Shown here in pieces: positions 1 to 8,128 of a DNA stretch of 34,258 nt; positions within the stretch are counted from its first letter, which is position 1; each line of letters opens with the position of its first letter. This DNA comes from Streptomyces milbemycinicus (GTDB taxonomy: Bacteria > Actinomycetota > Actinomycetes > Streptomycetales > Streptomycetaceae), in contig NZ_MUNE01000259.1 in the NCBI RefSeq assembly GCF_002154605.1, positions 1 to 34,258 on the forward strand, read 5' to 3'. Below the pieces are notes generated by a model. The model was not told the origin of the DNA and searched no databases. It was given only the letters and a program-made list of their open reading frames with translations. A program made the translations under genes and the position numbers.

Positions 1-20
1 AGCTCAGAGCTGTGCCATGA

Positions 21-62
21 AGGTCCGCCGCCCCGGTGCGTCACACCGGGGCGGCGGACTTT
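21..62. terminator. Strong hairpin, likely bidirectional terminator
   Basis: A perfect 16-bp inverted repeat (23-38 with 44-59) encloses a 5-base loop and is followed by three T residues on the plus strand. This is a typical GC-rich actinomycete terminator, probably for a gene ending left of the window. Confidence 0.65.
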
Positions 63-63
63 C

Positions 64-360
64 CGTTTCACGGCCCGCGCCCTTAGGAGTCAGGACACCA
101 GAACAGCTCCGCCGCGCTGGCCCCTGGCCGGTCGGACTGGTTGACCTGGCTCCGCTGCTGTACAGCAACCAGCGGCGTTCTCCGACAGCGGCCGTGGTCA
201 GCCGCAGTTGACCGGCCGCTCAAGGTAGCTGCCGTCCAGCCCCCGGCCCGGACAGCCACCGCCCCTACGACCGGAATACCGCCCGCGCACCGACGCACCC
301 CGTGACAGCACGCCCGCCCCGGCCGCCCTGCATGCATGGCTCCCCCTGGCGCCACGTGCG
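64..360. other. Intergenic stretch without a convincing gene
   Basis: Short open frames exist on both strands but none shows a recognisable domain or a ribosome binding site. I see no RNA gene or repeat. It presumably carries the old promoter of the decayed cyclodeaminase gene that follows. Confidence 0.4.
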
Positions 361-1153
361 ATGACATCCTTCAAGCGCCTTCCGATCGTCTCGGCCGATG
401 ACGTCGAGCAGGCTCTGACCCGGGGGCAGGCGGCAGATCCAGGACGCCTACTCGCTGTTCGGCGGGGAGACGCTTGAACTGCGGGCGATTTTCGACGGGA
501 TCGCGGTGACGAACCTTCGGACGCCGGCCGTCTCCATCGCGGCGACCTCTCCGCTGCTCACCCGGTTCACTCGGCCGATCGAGCTGGTGGTCTTCGGCGC
601 GGGTCCCCAGGCAGTCGGCCACGTAGAGGCTGTCCAAGCCTGTGACTCGGTCGAACTGGCCGACGTCACCTACGTGGTTCGCCGCCCTGACCAAGCCCGC
701 GAACAACTGCCACCCCACGCCACCGTCGTATCCGCCGAGGATCCGGACGTGACCGCGCGGCTCGAGCGAGCACATGTGGTGGTGTGCGCCACCAGCGCCC
801 GTACCCCGTTGTTCGACTCCGCGTACCTGGCGGACAGTACGGTCGTGATCGCGGTCGGATCCCATGAGCCCGAGGCTCGCGAGCTGGACGGCCCGCTGAT
901 GGCTCGTGCACACGTCATGGTCGAAGACGTGCGCACGGCGTTGCGCGAAGCCGGGGACGTCGTCCTGGCGATGCGCGAGGGCCACCTCCACGCCGATGAG
1001 CTGATCCCGATGGCGGATGTCGTCCGGGGCACGCGAACGCTCCCCCCGGAACGCACCGTGGTCTTCAAGAGCGTGGGAATGTCCTGGCAGGACCTGGTGG
1101 TGGCCGAAGCACTGATCGAACAGCACCAGCCCGGCGCGTCATCCCAGGAGTAG
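361..1153 (+). pseudogene. Ornithine cyclodeaminase/mu-crystallin family, decayed
   Basis: The C-terminal part (frame opened at GTG 506) is a clear ornithine cyclodeaminase/mu-crystallin family protein. It has the stretch DGIAVTNLRTPAVS followed by the NAD(P)-binding Rossmann motif GAGPQAVGH, then conserved AVGSHEPEARELD. The N-terminus reads from ATG 361 (MTSFKRLPIVSADDVEQAL) in another frame, so a one-base frameshift lies at about 422-437. After it, AYSLFGG runs straight into ETLELRAIFDG, skipping about 70 residues that the roughly 320-residue family normally has there. Frameshift plus internal deletion indicate a pseudogene. The family reduces imines or cyclises ornithine, but this copy should be inactive. 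A hairpin follows the stop. Confidence 0.7.
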
Positions 1154-1215
1154 CCAGCCTTGCCTCCTCCACCATCTGAAACGGGCCGTCCGCCCAGGAC
1201 GTCGGCACCGCGGCG

Positions 1216-1247
1216 AGCCCCACCTCCCACATGCGGGAGGTGGGGCT
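1216..1247 (+). terminator. Terminator after the cyclodeaminase remnant
   Basis: A perfect 13-bp GC-rich inverted repeat (1216-1228 with 1235-1247) has a 6-base loop and lies 63 bases after the stop. No T-run follows, as is common in actinomycetes. Confidence 0.6.
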
Positions 1248-1467
1248 CTGACCTGGTCGAGAGGGCGGACAGTCGCGCCTGCGTCGAACGTGCCATCGTG
1301 GAGCTGAACTTGGTCCGTGGCGGCACCCCGAGGAGACCCTGGATTCGCGAACGCGCAGCAATGAGAAGCTAAATGTGACGCACGCCGCGCGACAGGTGCT
1401 GGCTCCACCCGGGAGAGGCCGGCCAAGGTCCTCTCTCGGATTTCTTCAAACGATCTCCAGAAGCCCG

Positions 1468-1504
1468 TCAGGGGCCTGATCCACTCACTGGATCAGGCCC
1501 CTGA
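1468..1504 (-). terminator. Hairpin downstream of the ancestral tRNA-Pro 3' end
   Basis: A perfect 16-bp inverted repeat (1468-1483 with 1489-1504) has a 5-base loop and lies 15 bases beyond the 3' end of the tRNA fragment in tRNA orientation. It probably terminated the tRNA transcript before the element inserted, and it now lies at the chromosomal side of the left att copy. Confidence 0.65.
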
Positions 1505-1518
1505 CCCGGTACTTCACC

Positions 1519-1561
1519 GTCGGGGTGGCGGGATTTGAACCCACGGCCTCTTCGTCCCGAA
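1519..1561 (-). other. Left att site: 3' fragment of tRNA-Pro(CGG)
   Basis: Read on the minus strand this gives an anticodon loop TTCGGGA (anticodon CGG), the 3' anticodon-stem strand CGAAG, a variable loop, a T-arm with GTGGG/CCCGC stem and a 3' acceptor strand CACCCCG plus discriminator A. The base-pairing partner of the anticodon stem is missing: 1562-1566 reads agagg where cgaag is needed. So this copy is a 3' fragment and not a functional tRNA. At least 27 bases are identical to 34232-34258; the shared segment probably runs to about 1561 but the window end prevents checking. This is the standard outcome of tyrosine-recombinase integration into a tRNA gene. Confidence 0.85.
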
Positions 1562-1664
1562 AGAGGTTCGGTTAACGATCTTGCCTGTATGGGCGGCGTT
1601 TACCCTGGTCAGAGCGTCGGGCTGTCGTGGTCTCGTGTGGTCCCAAAGAGGCTCGGGGAGTGGG

Positions 1665-1685
1665 TTGGCTCCCAGATGGCTCCCA
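1665..1685 (+). repeat. Left integrase arm-type direct repeat pair
   Basis: Two adjacent copies of the 10-mer [AT]TGGCTCCCA start 11 bases apart. The same 21-base arrangement occurs at 34141-34161 with one mismatch. Each lies about 70-105 bases inside an att core, in the same orientation, and outside any gene. That fits arm-type binding sites for the integrase or excisionase; binding itself is inferred. Confidence 0.6.
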
Positions 1686-1773
1686 GGACGGGTGCCCGGA
1701 ATGCGCCGTGCACCTCCATGCCGGCCTTACTCCTCGGAGTGCACCGGAAGGGACCACGGAGCCCATGGGCAGC

Positions 1774-3009
1774 TCAGTCCTTCACAACCTCACCGTTTGT
1801 TGTTGGTTCGGGAGACTGAGCTGGCTGGTGCCTGGGTTTCGGCTTCTCGAGTTCCAACCGCACCTTTACGTCACCGAAGCTGAGGTCCGGCGTGCCAATC
1901 CGCCCCACCGAGCGGCTGTAGGCGGTGAGCATCGCCTCCGAGAACGGACTGTCGAGGGTGGCGACTCGTCGCCAGGTTCGAGCCTCGGTGAGCGGGACGG
2001 AGATCACGTTCTCGAAGTCCACCAAGAGGTCGGGGATGTCGAGATAGCGAGGAAGGGCGCGATACCGGTTCTGTTTGTCTCCGAAGACCTGCTTGGCCTG
2101 ATCCTTGTGGCTGTTGCTCTTGGAGCTGGCCAGCCATGCGGTGATCGCTGGAGACTCGGACCCCTCGCCGTTCTCGGTGAAGACACGATCAGCCTTGGCC
2201 AAGCGAACATACTGGGCCTTGGCCGTACGAGGTCTAGCGACTCCCGCGTCCGGGTGGTCCTCGTACAGGTCACAGGCTGGCGTGAGGACGATCCACCAAT
2301 CACCTTCGGGGTTGACCACGAGATCCGTAGCCGTGAGGTGCTGGGTCACGTACGGCTTCAGGTAAACCCGTGCAGCCGAGGGTTGGCCGGCAGTAGCGAC
2401 AGCCTCGCCGTCTCCGGCATAACCCAGCTCGCTGGGGCCGTTTTCCCTAAGCTCGGCCGCAAGGCGGTTGACAATGATCGGGGTGATTTCATTGGGATCA
2501 GCACCGGCCATCTCGTGCCAGTGTGGGGCAACGACGTCACGCAGGAAAATGCGGACCTTGCGCTCGATGAGCCCCGAGATGCGGCGCCTCAGCTCCGACA
2601 CTCCTGAAAGCAGCCCCTCTCGGACGGCAGGAGCGATCTCGTCCCAGGCATTCTTGGTCACCACGCGGATAAGCGGGGGCTTCTCCAGGTCACGTACCTG
2701 TTGAGGGACGGCCGTAAAGAAGACCACGGGCAGCCAGCGCGCCCCGGCGATGGCGTCGTAGAGTTCGTGCCCCCGTGCCTCGGCGGCAGCGGAAGGTCTG
2801 CCGTCGGCGGCGTCGCGGACATCGAGGATCACCAAGTCGAAATCCTCGTCTATCAACCGCTTCTCAGCTGCGGCGAAGTCCTGCTCGTCCTCGAAGTGGA
2901 TGTCCCCCAGATCCGTGAGTTCCTCGGCCAGCACTTCTCGAAGGTCCGCGATCATCTGGGCGTCGTCATCGACTATCAGCACCCGATACGCAACGTCCGT
3001 CGACGTCAC
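1774..3009 (-). CDS. Response regulator with unassigned C-terminal output domain
   Basis: The 411-residue protein begins with a receiver domain (about 7-125). The acidic residues D14-D16, the phospho-acceptor D63 in LDVRD, T99 and the conserved lysine K119 are all present. The remaining 280 residues do not resemble any winged-helix, HTH or GGDEF output domain I know. They contain an alpha-helical linker and then a beta-rich segment with WWIVLTPACDL near residues 238-248. The start codon overlaps the stop of the kinase gene upstream (shared 3006-3009), so the two are translationally coupled. By position it should receive phosphate from that kinase. The absence of a DNA-binding domain suggests a direct effector or protein-protein output, as in defensive two-component systems such as Detocs; this is inference. 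Confidence 0.8.
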   Translation of the reverse strand: MTSTDVAYRVLIVDDDAQMIADLREVLAEELTDLGDIHFEDEQDFAAAEKRLIDEDFDLVILDVRDAADGRPSAAAEARGHELYDAIAGARWLPVVFFTAVPQQVRDLEKPPLIRVVTKNAWDEIAPAVREGLLSGVSELRRRISGLIERKVRIFLRDVVAPHWHEMAGADPNEITPIIVNRLAAELRENGPSELGYAGDGEAVATAGQPSAARVYLKPYVTQHLTATDLVVNPEGDWWIVLTPACDLYEDHPDAGVARPRTAKAQYVRLAKADRVFTENGEGSESPAITAWLASSKSNSHKDQAKQVFGDKQNRYRALPRYLDIPDLLVDFENVISVPLTEARTWRRVATLDSPFSEAMLTAYSRSVGRIGTPDLSFGDVKVRLELEKPKPRHQPAQSPEPTTNGEVVKD

Positions 3010-5246
3010 CCAACTCTCCTTCGTAGTCGTGCTCGGAAACTCGCACCCAAGAGGGTGCCGGGGCTCACCAGCCCCAGGTCGCCGTCGTAGAAATCCTTCA
3101 CGACGCTGCCTGCGATGCTGAGACCGAGGCCGACACCATCCGGCTTGTCGCTGAAGTAGGTCTCGAAGATCAGGTCCTGGATCTCCTCGCGCACCCCAGG
3201 GCCGTTGTCGCTCACCGTGATATCGACTACGTCCAGCTCGCCCTCGTGATTCCGCTCAGTCTCGATCAGGATCTCGCGAGGGGTTCCTTTGGGCATGGTG
3301 GAGAGCCAGTACACGGCGTTGCTCACGAGGTTGACCACAAGTGTCCTGATGTCACCTGGCTCGGCAGTGACGATCACGTCTTCTCCGCCGATCTTCACCT
3401 CTACGCCATGCTTGGTGATCTCTGACTCCAGCACGTCAACGGCCTCGGCAATGCTCTGATGCAGGGAGAGCCGACGAGGGCGTCCGCGCTTCCGCCCGCT
3501 GAGTGGCTCGATACGAGCGAAGAGTCGGTCAAGAGCCCTCTCCTGGGTGGTGAAGTCCGTCTGTAGCTTGCCCAGCGCAGTCGACAACTCCGCGTCGTGC
3601 ACCTCGACCTTGGTGGTGATCTTGCCGAGGCGACGAAGGCCAACGCCAATGCGTGAAAGAGCGGTACGGCCGTCGTGGAGGACGACATCGACGAGAGTGC
3701 CCAAGGTCGCGAGACGGGAGAACTGGGCGATGATCTCCTGTACTTTGCGGACGCCCTCGTTGATCGTCTCCGTGGCTTCCTCGATGGCGCGACTGAGGAT
3801 GACATCGTCTGGGTGCCGCTCGGCAGCAACCTGCCGCAGCGGATCCAAGTTGAAGTTCTGGAAGAGTCCGTGCCCCCTGCCATCGGGCTGATCGGTAAGG
3901 AGTGGACTTTCCATCGGAGCAGTAGGTTCGCGACGCAACCGGTAGCGTTGCGTCTCCAACCTGGCGATCGCCTGAAGTATGACTGCCTTGAGCTCGTCGT
4001 ACTCTGGGGTGTCGATTAGTCCTTCGCGGTGCGAACGGTCCAGGAGGCCCGGGTTGTCGTCAGCCGAGATGTAGACGAACCCTGCTACCTGACGGTTGGA
4101 CAGACGTAGCGTCGGGTTGTTGATACGCCGCTGGTCGAAACCGAGCCAGTCGAATCCCGGCTCCCCGAACGGCTGCACACGAAACCCGTCCCGGTACAGG
4201 GCTACACCGCTGTTGTTCCGGATGAGCTCCCGTACGTCGTTGGTGTTCTTAGCGCCGGTGTCGAGTGCCAGGAGTGGCTTGATGGCCGAGGACTCGAGGT
4301 CCCAGACTCGGAAGTCCAGCTTCAGGGGGCCGCACGAGGGCCTCTTCGAGTCCTTCCGGAGATTGTCTTCGACGACCTCCACTGGTTCTTCCCCGCCTGC
4401 GTAAATGGCCAAGTGCGCATTCCCGCCAGCATCCACGGTACCCACGAGCCGGTACCGTGGATGTGCCAGCGTCTCACTCGCGGCAACGAATCCGCTGTGG
4501 CGACGGAGCGGACCCTCGGGAGTGTCGATGTAGATCGAGAACTCAGGCTGGTCCGGCACCGAAAGCTCGGCGGGAGGTGGCGGGGGGAGGAGCCTGGACA
4601 GTGAGCGTTTAAGCGTCTCGATCTCGTCTGTTCCCCAAGCCGTACGCAACTTCTCGAGCCGGACCACGGTGCCGTGCCCCGCGCCGTCGAGCGTAGTGGG
4701 CGTTGTTTCAAACTCCCGAAGGACCTCAAAGAAGATCTGCGATGCTACGCCGCCATCTACGAACACAGTCGGACTTGTCGTGGACAGGGAGACCGGGACC
4801 TCATCCAGATACGCGTCACCTTCCGTGAAGTCCCCCCAGTCGATACGAAGGGTGACTTCCTCCTCATCGACACGTCGAGTCGTGATTGCGGCGGTGTGGG
4901 CAAGCCGAGCTGAGGCGAACCTGCCGATGCCCTTGGCGCCCAGCACGCGACGCCCGCCTGACTCACTGCGAGGGTGCCGGTGCCGGTGCGGGGTGGCGAT
5001 CTCCATCCAGGTGCCGCTCACCGTGGCCGGCGACATGCCGTGCCCGTTGTCCCAGACCTCGATCGAGCCTTCGCCTTCTTCGAGGGGAGGGTTGAAGCGG
5101 ATCAGGACAAGGCTGGCGTCCGCGTCGTAGGCGTTCTTCACCAGTTCGGTAAGGGCTACGCGTTCGTTGCTGATCAGCTCTTCACCGAGTGTGCTCATGA
5201 GCCGGGCCCGCGGCCGGAGATACGCCTTCGCGTTCTCGGAGTCCAC
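3006..5246 (-). CDS. Histidine kinase with N- and C-terminal GHKL ATPase modules
   Basis: The 746-residue soluble protein starts at GTG. Residues about 15-200 form an HSP90/MORC-like GHKL ATPase: ELVKNAYDAD (N37), DNGHGM at 66-71 and GAKGIGR at 103-109. A middle region (200-480) is unassigned. A dimerisation helix carries the likely phosphorylated His in LHDGRTAL (H524), and the C-terminal kinase ATPase has NLVSNAVYW (639-647), SDNGPG (679-684) and GVGLGLS (704-710). No membrane segment is visible, so it senses something in the cytoplasm. The regulator gene follows with a 4-base overlap. A second GHKL module in the sensor position is unusual and links this protein to the MORC-like ATPases elsewhere in the element. 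A TAGAAT-like hexamer at 5303-5308 (minus strand) could be its -10 box, but no matching -35 is seen. Confidence 0.85.
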   Translation of the reverse strand: MDSENAKAYLRPRARLMSTLGEELISNERVALTELVKNAYDADASLVLIRFNPPLEEGEGSIEVWDNGHGMSPATVSGTWMEIATPHRHRHPRSESGGRRVLGAKGIGRFASARLAHTAAITTRRVDEEEVTLRIDWGDFTEGDAYLDEVPVSLSTTSPTVFVDGGVASQIFFEVLREFETTPTTLDGAGHGTVVRLEKLRTAWGTDEIETLKRSLSRLLPPPPPAELSVPDQPEFSIYIDTPEGPLRRHSGFVAASETLAHPRYRLVGTVDAGGNAHLAIYAGGEEPVEVVEDNLRKDSKRPSCGPLKLDFRVWDLESSAIKPLLALDTGAKNTNDVRELIRNNSGVALYRDGFRVQPFGEPGFDWLGFDQRRINNPTLRLSNRQVAGFVYISADDNPGLLDRSHREGLIDTPEYDELKAVILQAIARLETQRYRLRREPTAPMESPLLTDQPDGRGHGLFQNFNLDPLRQVAAERHPDDVILSRAIEEATETINEGVRKVQEIIAQFSRLATLGTLVDVVLHDGRTALSRIGVGLRRLGKITTKVEVHDAELSTALGKLQTDFTTQERALDRLFARIEPLSGRKRGRPRRLSLHQSIAEAVDVLESEITKHGVEVKIGGEDVIVTAEPGDIRTLVVNLVSNAVYWLSTMPKGTPREILIETERNHEGELDVVDITVSDNGPGVREEIQDLIFETYFSDKPDGVGLGLSIAGSVVKDFYDGDLGLVSPGTLLGASFRARLRRRVG

Positions 5247-5668
5247 CCACGCCCCCTACTCGTCAACTGTCAGCCATGCCCTGCCGTGTGCAGTGGGGCA
5301 AGATTCTACTAACTACTCATCAGCGAAGCGGGTCTCCGACCCTCACGGATGGCCAAAACCGTGCATAAGTTCACGTCGACTCGAACGTGCCTCCAGCCCT
5401 GTCGGATCGTTGACCAGCTTGTCCGATCAAACGGGATCCCGAGGGCAACGCTGTCACTGCTGTCCTCTAAGATTGCCTTCAGTAACGCACCAGAACTTTG
5501 GTTCGAAACCGAGGTCTGAAGGGTCGTGCGGACTCGCACGGGTACCCGGCGGAGCGCAGCACGGCCTTGAGGGATTTCTTGAGGTCAGCGTGGTGGAATC
5601 CTTGCCTCCACCAGCGCGTCTGTGATCTCCTGGTGCTCGTCGTTCTCGCTGTTGTGGAGGTGCGTGCT
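5247..5668. other. Divergent promoter region between kinase and methyltransferase
   Basis: About 420 bases separate the two divergent genes. They should hold both promoters. Part is open in the methyltransferase frame back to 5498, but that N-terminus (rich in Trp and hydrophobic runs) looks unlike the rest and lacks a good ribosome binding site. I see no clear operator or RNA gene. Confidence 0.45.
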
Positions 5669-7663
5669 GTGCAGGAGTCGCACTACGGCGTACCCCTGGA
5701 GCGGAGCGACTATCTGAAGCTCCCACGGCACCGCTACAGCTGCAGGCCCGAGCGGTTCGCGAAGTGGCTCGAAGGCTACGGCAAGGAACGTCGCCTGGCG
5801 GTGGACCTCTTTTCCGGGGCGGGCGGTCTGAGTCTTGGACTGCAACGAGCAGGCTGGACTACCGCAGCTGCCGTTGACTTCGACGAGCGTGCCCTTGAGA
5901 CGCATGCGGCCAACTTCCCCGGCATGAGCCTGCGCATGGACCTCGGGAACCCAGCTGAGCGTGACAGGCTTGAGCAGGTGCTGGAGCCGGCGAAGGGCAA
6001 GATCGATCTGGTGGCGGGGGGCCCGCCGTGCCAGCCGTTCAGTCGGGCTGGCCGCAGCAAGATCCGCAGCCTTGTCGAGCATCACGGCCGCGACGCTCAC
6101 GACCTCCGCAAGGAGTTGTGGAGCGCGTACCTCGATGTCGTCAAGAGGATCAAACCGCGCGCCGTTCTCATGGAGAACGTCCCGGATATGGGTCTAGGCG
6201 ATGACTTCTTCGTGGTCCGCGTGATCGAACAGCAGCTGGAGGAACTCGGTTACGCAACCCAGGTACGCCTCGTTGATGCCTGGCGCTACGGCGTCCCCCA
6301 GCACCGGAAGCGGCTCATCCTGCTGGCCAGGAACGACATCGAGAAGTTCGAGTGGCAGCAGGAGGTCACCGAAGAGGAGCGCACGACCCTGAGCCACGCC
6401 ATTGGTGACCTGCCCCCGCTCAAGGTGGTGCCCACGGAGCGCGTCGGCGAGCGCGTGAGGTCGTATGACACTCCCTCCGAGGACCAGTCCGAGTTCGCCA
6501 AGGAGATGCGCAAGCGGGCGAAGCGTGAGGTTGTCTTCGACCACATGACCCGGAGGGTCAGGCAGGACGACTGGGAGATCTTCCAGAGCATGGACTCCGA
6601 CACTCTGTACTCGGAGATTGCCCCGGAGCTCCAGCGTTACAGTGCCGAGCACTTCACCGATAAGTACAAGAAGCTCGACTGGAACGACCTCAGCAGGTCG
6701 ATCACAGCCCACATTGCCAAGGACGGCTACTGGTACATCCATCCGGACCAGAACCGCACGCTGACCGTCCGCGAGGCGGCACGGATCCAAACCTTCCCGG
6801 ACCGGTTCAGGTTTGCAGGGACGCGCAGCGACGCCTTCCGGCAGATCGGCAACGCGGTACCCCCACTCCTCGGCAAGGCCGCTGCAGAAGTGCTGTTGCC
6901 CGGCGAGGAGCACCAGGCCGGCGAGGGTGGGCTTCAGCCCCGCTGGCGCACGGCCCGCCAGGAGCTGACGGCTTGGGCGGAAAAGCGGCGCGAGGGCGAG
7001 GACTGGTATCAGTTGCCCAAACTGTCGTCGGCGCACGCGGCCGTCGTGGCGGTGCTGGCTGGAACCCGGGTACAGCCTGGCCAGATGCACGAGATGCTCA
7101 AGGCCATCAGGGACAACTCGACTCTGACTAGGTCCACCCTGCGAACTCTCCTCGATGCAGCTCCCACTGCTGCCGTTCGGGCACGCCTCGACAGGCTGAC
7201 CGCGGTGGCGGGCAAGTCAAGTGTCTGGGCCGACGACGAGGAGAAGCAGAAAGAGGTGCCCAAGCGCTTGGGGATGAAGCCAGCTGAAGGTGCGCTCTAC
7301 CGGCTGCTGATCGATGACGACCTTCTGTGGGTGGGGCAGAGCGCACTTCGCGTCGCCGCCCGGCTGCACGACAGTGACTCGGACCGCACAAACCGTCTCA
7401 GTGACGGTCGGGTGCACCTTGTGAAGTTGGTCGGAGCAGGCGAGAGTGCTCCCCTGCGTATGGCTGCGCTCCGCCTGATCGGAAGCACTCTTTGTCACGC
7501 GAGGGACCCGCTGTGTGACCAGTGCCCCCTGAGCCAGTACTGCGAGGGCCGGGCCACCGCTGCAGGCGACCTGGTCACGGACGCTTTGAGCGGGACACAC
7601 GGTCGGGAACCTGTCCCTGCACAGTCACGTGATCAAGAGCCGAACACCGCTCGGCAACCCTGA
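5669..7663 (+). CDS. DNA cytosine-5 methyltransferase with EndoIII-like FeS domain
   Basis: I chose GTG 5669 because GGAGG lies 8 bases upstream; this gives 664 residues. Residues about 45-420 hold the C5-MTase motifs in order: DLFSGAGGL (motif I), GGPPCQPFS with catalytic C121 (IV), MENVPD (VI), VPQHRKRLIL (VIII) and RQIGNAVPP (X). The C-terminal 240 residues resemble an endonuclease III-type HhH-GPD domain and end with four cysteines spaced C-x6-C-x2-C-x5-C (C609, C616, C619, C625), the FeS cluster loop of EndoIII/MutY. The catalytic Asp of that family, normally in a VDTH-like motif, appears replaced (WVGQSALRVAARL), so glycosylase activity is doubtful and a DNA-binding role is more likely. 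It probably protects host DNA against the neighbouring nuclease system. Its 3' end overlaps the convergent vsr gene by 89 bases. Confidence 0.9.
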   Translation: MQESHYGVPLERSDYLKLPRHRYSCRPERFAKWLEGYGKERRLAVDLFSGAGGLSLGLQRAGWTTAAAVDFDERALETHAANFPGMSLRMDLGNPAERDRLEQVLEPAKGKIDLVAGGPPCQPFSRAGRSKIRSLVEHHGRDAHDLRKELWSAYLDVVKRIKPRAVLMENVPDMGLGDDFFVVRVIEQQLEELGYATQVRLVDAWRYGVPQHRKRLILLARNDIEKFEWQQEVTEEERTTLSHAIGDLPPLKVVPTERVGERVRSYDTPSEDQSEFAKEMRKRAKREVVFDHMTRRVRQDDWEIFQSMDSDTLYSEIAPELQRYSAEHFTDKYKKLDWNDLSRSITAHIAKDGYWYIHPDQNRTLTVREAARIQTFPDRFRFAGTRSDAFRQIGNAVPPLLGKAAAEVLLPGEEHQAGEGGLQPRWRTARQELTAWAEKRREGEDWYQLPKLSSAHAAVVAVLAGTRVQPGQMHEMLKAIRDNSTLTRSTLRTLLDAAPTAAVRARLDRLTAVAGKSSVWADDEEKQKEVPKRLGMKPAEGALYRLLIDDDLLWVGQSALRVAARLHDSDSDRTNRLSDGRVHLVKLVGAGESAPLRMAALRLIGSTLCHARDPLCDQCPLSQYCEGRATAAGDLVTDALSGTHGREPVPAQSRDQEPNTARQP

Positions 7664-8072
7664 GCGCTGCCTGCGCGACATCGGTTTTGACCTCGCATTC
7701 CCAGCTCCGTAGCACGGTCCATCCGGCGGCTTCCGCTGCCTCCGTGTTGCGTCTGTCTCGGTCCTTGTTGGTCGCTATCTTGTCTGTCCAACGGTCGGCG
7801 TTCGGGCCTCGGAATGCCTTCGCGCCGTGCGTCGGGCAGCCGTGCCAGAAGCAGCCGGCGACGAAGACAGCGATGTGGTACCTGGGGAGCACGAAGTCGG
7901 CCGTGCACCGGGGCGCCACTCTCCGCTGGAGACGGAACCTGAGGCCCAACCGATGCACAGCTTTCCTGAGGGCGATCTCGGGCTTGGTGTCCCGCACAGG
8001 TCGACCTCGAAGGTGCTCCCCCTCAGCAGTGGCGACCCACTCCTGATTCGGTGTCCTGCCAGCTTCGGCCAT
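7575..8072 (-). CDS. vsr: Very short patch repair endonuclease Vsr
   Basis: The 165-residue protein is a full-length Vsr. It shows D59 in CTADFVLP, the FWHGCP zinc/active-site segment at 75-80, the KIATNKDRDRRN stretch at 98-109 and the terminal WECE around 124-127. Vsr nicks next to T:G mismatches that arise when 5-methylcytosine deaminates, so its presence beside a C5-methyltransferase makes biological sense. The gene is convergent with the methyltransferase and the two coding regions overlap by 89 bases, which ties them as a unit. Its start lies 57 bases from the divergent AbrB-like gene. Confidence 0.92.
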   Translation of the reverse strand: MAEAGRTPNQEWVATAEGEHLRGRPVRDTKPEIALRKAVHRLGLRFRLQRRVAPRCTADFVLPRYHIAVFVAGCFWHGCPTHGAKAFRGPNADRWTDKIATNKDRDRRNTEAAEAAGWTVLRSWECEVKTDVAQAALRVAERCSALDHVTVQGQVPDRVSRSKRP

Positions 8073-8108
8073 GATCGCAGTCCCAGCCTGTCGACGTCCT
8101 CCGAGTGG

Positions 8109-8125
8109 GAGAGTGCCACACTCTC
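8109..8125. promoter_or_regulatory. Palindrome before the AbrB-like gene, candidate operator
   Basis: GAGAGTG, three bases, then CACTCTC form a perfect 7-bp inverted repeat. It ends 3 bases before ATG 8129 and lies between two divergent starts. It could be the site through which the AbrB-like protein controls itself and vsr; no binding evidence is available from sequence alone. Confidence 0.4.
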
Positions 8126-8128
8126 CTC

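Noticed and set aside
83..367. 94-residue minus-strand frame in the left flank
   Set aside because: No domain, no ribosome binding site, low-complexity Arg/Ala composition.
1519..1600. Complete functional tRNA at the left end
   Set aside because: The 5' anticodon-stem strand does not pair and no D-arm or 5' acceptor strand follows.
5498..5668. Longer methyltransferase start
   Set aside because: No ribosome binding site and an odd composition; GTG 5669 has GGAGG 8 bases upstream.
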